In this document: in pieces, positions 14,629-19,422 of the stretch
Layout of the letters: every line of letters begins with the position of its first letter
Numbering within the stretch: position 1 is the first letter of the stretch
NCBI GenBank assembly: GCA_002394235.1
Contig: DGTF01000037.1
Location: 1-19,422, forward strand
Length of the DNA stretch: 19,422 nucleotides
Direction: 5' to 3'
Source: Eubacterium sp. UBA4343
GTDB lineage: Bacteria > Bacillota > Clostridia > Lachnospirales > Lachnospiraceae
The notes under the pieces: model-generated
Database searches by the model: none
Seen by the model: only the letters and a program-made list of their open reading frames with translations
What the model was told of the DNA's origin: nothing
Program-made: the position numbers and the translations under genes

Positions 14629-14756
14629 AGCTTTCGAGAATGATTGGAGCAATGTTTAAAGAGCAGAGGGGTACAGCTTTTTCTGACTATTCTGTCAGGG
14701 CTTTCCGGTTTTTCCTGCTGCGGGTCGGCTGCACGAAGACAAATACCTGTTAAGAG

Positions 14757-14786
14757 TTGACACAAAGGTGGAAAATGGAACATAAT
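14757..14786 (+). promoter_or_regulatory. Probable sigma-A promoter of leuS
   Basis: A perfect -35 box TTGACA (14757-14762) is followed after 18 bases by CATAAT (14781-14786). This would give a leader of about 70 bases. A second possible -10, TATAAT at 14819-14824, lacks a good -35. No T-box sequence is seen in 14629-14861, which otherwise holds only this promoter region and a weak CTGAC/GTCAG stem at 14683-14698. Confidence 0.6.
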
Positions 14787-14861
14787 AAAAAGAATTATGC
14801 GTAAAACAGACGCGGCAGTATAATGAGGCCGTGCATTTTATCAGAGAAGAAGGTGCAGAAG

Positions 14862-17279
14862 ATGAAATACGATTTTAATACCGTTGAGCCGAAGTGGCAG
14901 AAGGCATGGGAGGAAAATGACGCTTTCAGGGCGGTCGATTTTTCTGATAAGCCGAAGTGGTACGGGCTGGTGGAATTCCCTTACCCGTCAGGAGCAGGCA
15001 TGCATGTCGGACACATTAAGGCATACTCCAGCATTGAGGTTATCTCCCGGAAGAAGAGAATGCAGGGCTATAATGTTCTCTTCCCGATCGGATTCGATTC
15101 GTTCGGCCTTCCGGCGGAGAATTACGCGATAAAGACGAACACGCATCCTCATGACATCACAGAGAAAAACATTGCCCATTTCTCGGATCAGCTCCGCAAG
15201 GTCGGATTTTCCTTCGACTGGAGCCGCGTGATCGCCACCTCACACAAGGACTACTATAAATGGACACAGTGGATCTTCGAGAAATTATTCGAGCACGGAC
15301 TGGTATTCCGCTCCAAGACACTGGTCAACTACTGCCCGCACTGTAAGGTTGTTCTGTCCAATGAGGATTCTCAGGGAGGTAAATGCGACATCTGCCACAG
15401 CGATGTTGTGCAGCTGCCGAAGGATGTATGGTTCCTCCGGATCACCGATTATGCTGACAAGCTTCTGGAAGGCCTGAATCATGTGGACTATCCGGAAAGC
15501 ATCAAGCAGCAGGAGATCGCCTGGATCGGAAAATCTACAGGAGCGTTTGTGAACTTCCGCCTTGCCGGAACCGATGAGAAGCTCGAGATTTATACTACGC
15601 GGTGCGATACCTTGTACGGCGTAACCTTCATGGTTGTTGCCCCGGAGCACCCGGTTCTCGACAAATATAAGGACAGAATCCGCAACTGGGACGCAGTCGA
15701 GCAGTATCGAAGAGAAAGCGCAAAGAAGACGGAATTCGAGCGCACCCAGCTGGTAAAGGACAAGACAGGTGTGAAGATCGACGGACTGACAGCAGTCAAT
15801 CCGATTACCGGCAAGGAAATTCCGCTCTTCATCGCCGACTATGTCATGATGGGATACGGAACAGGAGCGATCATGGCTGTTCCGGCGCATGATCAGCGTG
15901 ACTATGATTTCGCAAAGAAGTTCGGAATGGATATTGTGCAGGTCATCAAGGGAGGAGACATCTCAAAGGAAGCCTATACCGGAGACGGAGAGATGATCAA
16001 TTCCGGATTCCTGAACGGCTTTACCAATAAGAAGGATTCCATCGAAGCGATGCTGAAGCATATTGAGGAAGAGGGAATCGGGCACAAGGGCGTTCAGTAC
16101 AAGATGAAGGACTGGGCGTTCAATCGTCAGCGGTACTGGGGCGAGCCGATCCCGCTGATTCACTGTCCGAAGTGCGGCACCGTTGCCGTTCCGGAGGATG
16201 AGCTTCCTCTGGAGCTTCCGCCGGTCAAGAATTTTGAACCGGGTACCGACGGGCAGTCCCCTCTGGCCAAGATCGACAGCTTTGTAAACTGCACCTGCCC
16301 GAAGTGTGGCGGACCGGCAAAGCGCGAGACCGATACGATGCCGCAGTGGGCAGGATCTTCCTGGTATTTCCTTCGTTTCTGTGATCCGCACAATGACAAG
16401 GCATTTGCTGACCGGAAGAAGCTGGAATACTGGATGCCTGTCGATCAGTATAACGGAGGTATGGAGCATGTGACGCGTCATCTGCTTTACTCCAGGTTCT
16501 GGCACAGATTTCTGTATGATATCGGTGAGGTGAACACACCGGAGCCGTACGCAAAAAGAACCTATCAGGGAATGATTCTCGGCGCGGACGGAGAGAAGAT
16601 GTCCAAATCCAAGGGAAATGTCATTGATCCTCTGGATATCGTAAAGCTTTACGGGGCGGATACGCTTCGCACCTATGTCATGTTTATGGGAGATTATCAG
16701 AGCGCCGCTCCGTGGAGTGACGAGGCGGTTCGCGGCTGTAAGAGATTTCTTGACCGTGTGGCGGGACTTACGGATATCATGACCGCGGAAAAGGAAGATC
16801 CGAAGCTTGAGAACAGCCTTCACAAGACGATCCGTAAGGTTACGGAAGATATTGACAACATGAAGTTCAACACCGCCATCGCGGCGATGATGTCGCTCAT
16901 CAATGAATTTTATAAGGCGGGGAGCATCACAAAGGATGACCTGATCACCTTCATCAAGCTGCTTTCCCCGTTCGCGCCGCACATCACCGAAGAGATCTGG
17001 CAGTATATCGGAATGAACCCGGACGGCAAAACCTTTATTACGCTCTCCTCCTGGCCGGAATACAGCGAGGAGAAGGCGAAGGATTCTGTCATTGAGCTCG
17101 GCGTTCAGGTCAACGGAAAGGTGAGAGGAACCGTACAGCTTGCGGCGGATATCAGCAGGGAGGACGCTCTTGCGGCCGCCAAGGCGGAGCCGAATGTGGC
17201 TAAATTCCTGGAGGACGCCACAATTGTCAAGGAAGTATACGTTCCCGGCAGAATCATAAACTTTGTAATCCGCAAATAA
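14862..17279 (+). CDS. leuS: Leucyl-tRNA synthetase
   Basis: Charges tRNA-Leu with leucine in the cytosol; 805 residues, the normal bacterial length. The class I signature HVGH is at 48-51 after PYPSGAGM, and the KMSKS loop is at 579-583. The CP1 editing domain shows TTRCDT at 245-250 (usually TTRPDT) and GYGTGAIMAVPAHDQRDYDFA. Two zinc-type cysteine pairs occur (CPHC...CDIC and CPKC...CPKC). The C-terminal VQVNGKVRG segment is also typical. The start at 14862 (MKYDFNTVEPKWQ) matches the family and has AAGGTG six bases upstream; the frame continues upstream to 14823 without family similarity. It has its own likely promoter. Confidence 0.98.
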   Translation: MKYDFNTVEPKWQKAWEENDAFRAVDFSDKPKWYGLVEFPYPSGAGMHVGHIKAYSSIEVISRKKRMQGYNVLFPIGFDSFGLPAENYAIKTNTHPHDITEKNIAHFSDQLRKVGFSFDWSRVIATSHKDYYKWTQWIFEKLFEHGLVFRSKTLVNYCPHCKVVLSNEDSQGGKCDICHSDVVQLPKDVWFLRITDYADKLLEGLNHVDYPESIKQQEIAWIGKSTGAFVNFRLAGTDEKLEIYTTRCDTLYGVTFMVVAPEHPVLDKYKDRIRNWDAVEQYRRESAKKTEFERTQLVKDKTGVKIDGLTAVNPITGKEIPLFIADYVMMGYGTGAIMAVPAHDQRDYDFAKKFGMDIVQVIKGGDISKEAYTGDGEMINSGFLNGFTNKKDSIEAMLKHIEEEGIGHKGVQYKMKDWAFNRQRYWGEPIPLIHCPKCGTVAVPEDELPLELPPVKNFEPGTDGQSPLAKIDSFVNCTCPKCGGPAKRETDTMPQWAGSSWYFLRFCDPHNDKAFADRKKLEYWMPVDQYNGGMEHVTRHLLYSRFWHRFLYDIGEVNTPEPYAKRTYQGMILGADGEKMSKSKGNVIDPLDIVKLYGADTLRTYVMFMGDYQSAAPWSDEAVRGCKRFLDRVAGLTDIMTAEKEDPKLENSLHKTIRKVTEDIDNMKFNTAIAAMMSLINEFYKAGSITKDDLITFIKLLSPFAPHITEEIWQYIGMNPDGKTFITLSSWPEYSEEKAKDSVIELGVQVNGKVRGTVQLAADISREDALAAAKAEPNVAKFLEDATIVKEVYVPGRIINFVIRK

Positions 17280-17295
17280 CCGGCAATGATAAGGG

Positions 17296-17316
17296 GCAGG
17301 TGTCTCACCCGCTTTT
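17296..17316 (+). terminator. Weak hairpin with T-run after leuS
   Basis: GCAGGTG pairs with CACCCGC around a TCT loop, with one mismatch, and TTTT follows. It lies between leuS and the endonuclease III gene, so it could reduce read-through. The stem is short and the call tentative. Confidence 0.35.
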
Positions 17317-17336
17317 CAGAACAGGACAGATAACGT

Positions 17337-18014
17337 ATGGCGAAGAAGAAAACGGACGGTCAGGAACTTGAACAGAAGAAAAAGCTTGCGCTGGAGGTGA
17401 TCCGGCGTCTGAAGAAAGAATACCCGGACGCTCACTGCACGCTGGCATATGAGGATGCCTGGCAGCTTCTGGTCAGTGTCCGTCTGGCTGCGCAGTGTAC
17501 AGATAAGCGGGTGGATATGATCACGCCGAAGCTCTTTGCAAAGTTTCCGTCGGTTGCAGCTCTGGCAGCTGCCGAACCGGCGGAGATCGAAGAGATTGTC
17601 AGACCCTGCGGCCTGGGGCCGAGCAAGGCCAGAGATATCTCCGGCTGCATGCGGATGCTGCACGAACAATATCATGATCGTGTCCCGGATACGATGGGGG
17701 AGCTTCTGAAGCTCCCCGGTGTAGGAAGAAAGAGTGCCAACCTGGTGATGGGAGACGTCTTCGGAAAGCCTGCCATCGTCACGGATACACACTGCATCCG
17801 CCTCTGCAATCTGATCGGTCTTGTGGACAATGTGAAGGAGCCGGCAAAGGTCGAGAGGGAACTGTGGAAAATCATTCCTCCGGAGGAAGGCAGCGATCTC
17901 TGTCACAGATTCGTCAATCACGGACGGGCAGTCTGCGTCGCAAGACATCCGAAGTGCGGGATCTGCTGTCTGAAGGATATCTGCCGGTACGGCAGCTCAC
18001 AGGCTGCAGGGTAA
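17337..18014 (+). CDS. nth: Endonuclease III
   Basis: Base-excision repair DNA glycosylase/AP lyase that removes oxidised pyrimidines; 225 residues, as expected. The helix-hairpin-helix LPGVGRKSA is at 126-134 with the catalytic Lys132, and the catalytic aspartate is Asp150 in TDTHC. The iron-sulphur cluster ligands Cys200, Cys207, Cys210 and Cys216 show the standard C-x6-C-x2-C-x5-C spacing. The start ATG has AGGA about ten bases upstream. It follows leuS by 57 bases and may be partly co-transcribed with it. Confidence 0.96.
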   Translation: MAKKKTDGQELEQKKKLALEVIRRLKKEYPDAHCTLAYEDAWQLLVSVRLAAQCTDKRVDMITPKLFAKFPSVAALAAAEPAEIEEIVRPCGLGPSKARDISGCMRMLHEQYHDRVPDTMGELLKLPGVGRKSANLVMGDVFGKPAIVTDTHCIRLCNLIGLVDNVKEPAKVERELWKIIPPEEGSDLCHRFVNHGRAVCVARHPKCGICCLKDICRYGSSQAAG

Positions 18015-18142
18015 CAGCTGTCTACTTTTGACCGTAATAAGCGTCGATTTGACTATAAGTCAGCCGCTGTAATTATTGACTATCGTAAATGAAAGTGATA
18101 AAAAAATAATAAAGTAATCACTTGCAATCAGAGCCATCTTGC

Positions 18143-18171
18143 TTGACTGTAAAATTGCCGGTGATTATTTT
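18143..18171 (+). promoter_or_regulatory. Candidate promoter of the atp operon
   Basis: TTGACT (18143-18148), 17 bases, then TATTTT (18166-18171). A second candidate is TTGACT at 18076-18081 with TAAAAA at 18099-18104. The stretch 18015-18294 holds no gene except a possible tiny leader frame, so a promoter is expected in it; which box is used is not known. Confidence 0.4.
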
Positions 18172-18192
18172 TATGCGCGTATATTGCGCGAT

Positions 18193-18208
18193 ACCCCGGA
18201 AACGGGGT
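18193..18208 (+). other. GAAA-tetraloop hairpin in the atpB leader
   Basis: ACCCCG-GAAA-CGGGGT is a perfect six-base stem closed by a GNRA-type tetraloop, extendable by one G-T pair. Its right arm overlaps a GGGGTG that could serve as binding site for the small frame at 18217. Confidence 0.6.
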
Positions 18209-18216
18209 GAAACAAA

Positions 18217-18255
18217 ATGTATCAGCTGCGGAATGCCTCGCTGGGTTTACCCTGA
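18217..18255 (+). CDS. Possible 12-codon leader peptide upstream of atpB
   Basis: ATG to TGA encodes MYQLRNASLGLP, with GGGGTG about seven bases before the ATG, inside the tetraloop hairpin. A second frame, MLQQ, starts one base after the stop (18256-18270). Both lie in the atpB leader. The peptide is not recognised and may be a chance frame; noted because of its placement. Confidence 0.2.
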   Translation: MYQLRNASLGLP

Positions 18256-18294
18256 ATGCTTCAGCAGTAACACGTTAGAAAGAAGGTGGTGAGA

Positions 18295-19047
18295 ATGAGT
18301 ATGGCACAGAAGCTTGTGGAAGATCTTAAGGTCCAGGACGCATTTGTGATCCCTGTCTTCGGGGGTATACATATTGCAGAATCTGTTGTAGTCTCCTGGA
18401 TCGTCATGGGTATTCTTTTAGCACTTGCACTCTGGCTGACTCATGGAATGAAAGTTCGGAACCCGGGGAAGAGACAGGTTGCGGTTGAAGCGTTTGTAAC
18501 CTGGCTGGAGAAGACGATCAAGGGTATGCTCGGTCCCGATGCGGGAGAGTATGCGGAATATCTGATGACGGTCATCATGTTCATCGGTCTTTCCAATATT
18601 ATCGGACTTCTTGGAATGAAGCCTCCGACGAAGGATCTGGATGTGACGGCTGCGCTTGCCATAATGAGCATTGTGCTGATTGAGGCGGCTGGTATTAAGC
18701 GGAAAGGCGTTCTGGGATGGCTGAAGAGTTTCACACAGCCGGTCGGAATTGTTACACCGATTAATATCCTGGAGGTATTTATCCGTCCGCTTTCACTTTG
18801 CATGCGACTTTTTGGTAACGTACTCGGATCCTATGTCATCATGACATTGATCGAAAATCTGATTCCGGTAGGAGTTCCGCTTATCTTCAGCTTCTACTTT
18901 GATATCTTCGATGGAATGATTCAGGCATACGTATTCGTATTCCTTACCTCACTGTTTATCGCTGAGGCGGCAGAAATCACTCCGGAAGAACCGAAGAAGA
19001 AAAAGACCAGAAAGAGAAAAAAGAAAGCTGTTGCCGTTGCCGCGTAA
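18295..19047 (+). CDS. atpB: ATP synthase F0 subunit a
   Basis: Membrane stator subunit that forms the ion half-channels against the c-ring; 250 residues. The essential arginine is Arg171 in [16 protein letters not shown], and several hydrophobic helices flank it. The ATG at 18295 has AAGGTGG upstream; GTG codons at 18286 and 18289 lie inside that site. The C-terminus carries an unusual lysine- and arginine-rich tail ([18 protein letters not shown]) after the last helix. It opens the atp operon here: no atpI-like gene is seen between nth and atpB. Subunit c follows after a 196-base gap. Confidence 0.97.
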   Translation: MSMAQKLVEDLKVQDAFVIPVFGGIHIAESVVVSWIVMGILLALALWLTHGMKVRNPGKRQVAVEAFVTWLEKTIKGMLGPDAGEYAEYLMTVIMFIGLSNIIGLLGMKPPTKDLDVTAALAIMSIVLIEAAGIKRKGVLGWLKSFTQPVGIVTPINILEVFIRPLSLCMRLFGNVLGSYVIMTLIENLIPVGVPLIFSFYFDIFDGMIQAYVFVFLTSLFIAEAAEITPEEPKKKKTRKRKKKAVAVAA

Positions 19048-19147
19048 GCTGTTCCGGCGAGAACGCAGATCGCGGTCAGATGTATCCACTGGCCACAATC
19101 ATTTACACAGTCAACTATTTAAAGTCAACTTTCAATCAATTATTTTT

Positions 19148-19222
19148 ACGGATAGAATCCGTGTAGGAATTCCCGGTTTACCCCGGGGAGTATTGAGAAG
19201 AATTTCCGGTCGGATGCCGGAA
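19148..19222 (+). other. Three hairpins between atpB and atpE
   Basis: The 196-base gap ends with consecutive stems: ACGGAT/ATCCGT (19148-19162), TTCCCGG/CCGGGGA (19170-19189, one G-T pair) and TTCCGG/CCGGAA (19204-19222). They stand just upstream of a strong AGGAGG site. They may influence processing or the high translation that subunit c needs; function inferred. Confidence 0.5.
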
Positions 19223-19243
19223 TATTACAGGAGGAAAGAAAAA

Positions 19244-19422
19244 ATGACAGCACTTGGAGCAGGAATTGCAGCACTCGCTTGTATCGGCGCAGGACTTGGA
19301 ATCGGTATCGCAACCGGACATGCAACAGACGCTATCGCAAAGCAGCCGGAAGCTGACAACAAAATCATGAGAAACCTTCTTCTCGGATCCGCACTTGCAG
19401 AGGCAACCGCTATTTACGGTTT
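19244..19422 (+). CDS. atpE: ATP synthase F0 subunit c (partial, cut by window end)
   Basis: The first 59 codons of the c-ring proteolipid are present; the rest lies beyond the window. The first helix is glycine-rich ([11 protein letters not shown]), the polar loop is AKQPEA (32-37), and the second helix contains the ion-carrying Glu53 in [10 protein letters not shown]. Compared with sodium-binding c subunits, the helix-1 glutamine position is Ile20 and the serine after the glutamate is Ala54, which points to protons as coupling ion. AGGAGG lies nine bases before the ATG. Confidence 0.97.
   Translation, partial: MTALGAGIAALACIGAGLGIGIATGHATDAIAKQPEADNKIMRNLLLGSALAEATAIYG

Noticed and set aside
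14683..14698. Terminator after the metallopeptidase gene
   Set aside because: The CTGAC/GTCAG stem is only five pairs and the T-rich stretch is interrupted and distant.
14629..14861. T-box leader for leuS
   Set aside because: Common for leuS in Firmicutes, but the conserved T-box sequence (AGGGTGG with ACCGCG) and an antiterminator/terminator pair are not found; a plain promoter fits better.

Overview
The window looks like chromosomal DNA of a gut-type Clostridia, most likely a Lachnospiraceae member. This is inferred from strong AGGAGG-type ribosome binding sites, moderate GC, a sugar ABC transporter next to a YesL protein, a TAXI-TRAP transporter, and F-type ATP synthase genes. No rRNA, tRNA, CRISPR array or recognisable transposase is present.

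Left part (1-6043, + strand): a carbohydrate-use operon. It encodes an ABC sugar permease, a YesL-type membrane protein, a GH36 alpha-galactosidase and, coupled to it through an ATGA overlap, a second clan-D hydrolase of the raffinose synthase/Sip1 type. A strong 14-bp stem terminator closes it. Together these genes suggest import and breakdown of alpha-galactosides such as raffinose-family sugars.

Middle (6095-13622): a lone membrane-anchored short-chain dehydrogenase on the - strand. A 350-bp gene-free block of short palindromes follows, then a + strand run of genes: a large serine hydrolase of the beta-lactamase fold, a TAXI lipoprotein, a fused TRAP permease, a cytidylate kinase-like protein with a degenerate P-loop, and a small orphan protein. 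Three 46-bp tandem repeats lie before the orphan gene.

Right part (13623-19422): a structured repeat, then a SprT-like zinc metallopeptidase with a PcrA-tail-like domain, leucyl-tRNA synthetase, endonuclease III, and the start of the atp operon (atpB, then atpE cut off by the window end).

The most unusual feature is a family of mosaic, hairpin-rich repeats (7130-7478, 10407-10470 and 13631-13905). They sit between genes and share blocks such as ACTTATACAGT, GGCACGGAAG and CAACAGGTATGAGC. In all three cases an open frame runs from the repeat into the next gene, which makes naive start calls too long. The true starts are taken to be 7501, 10544 (TTG) and 13924.
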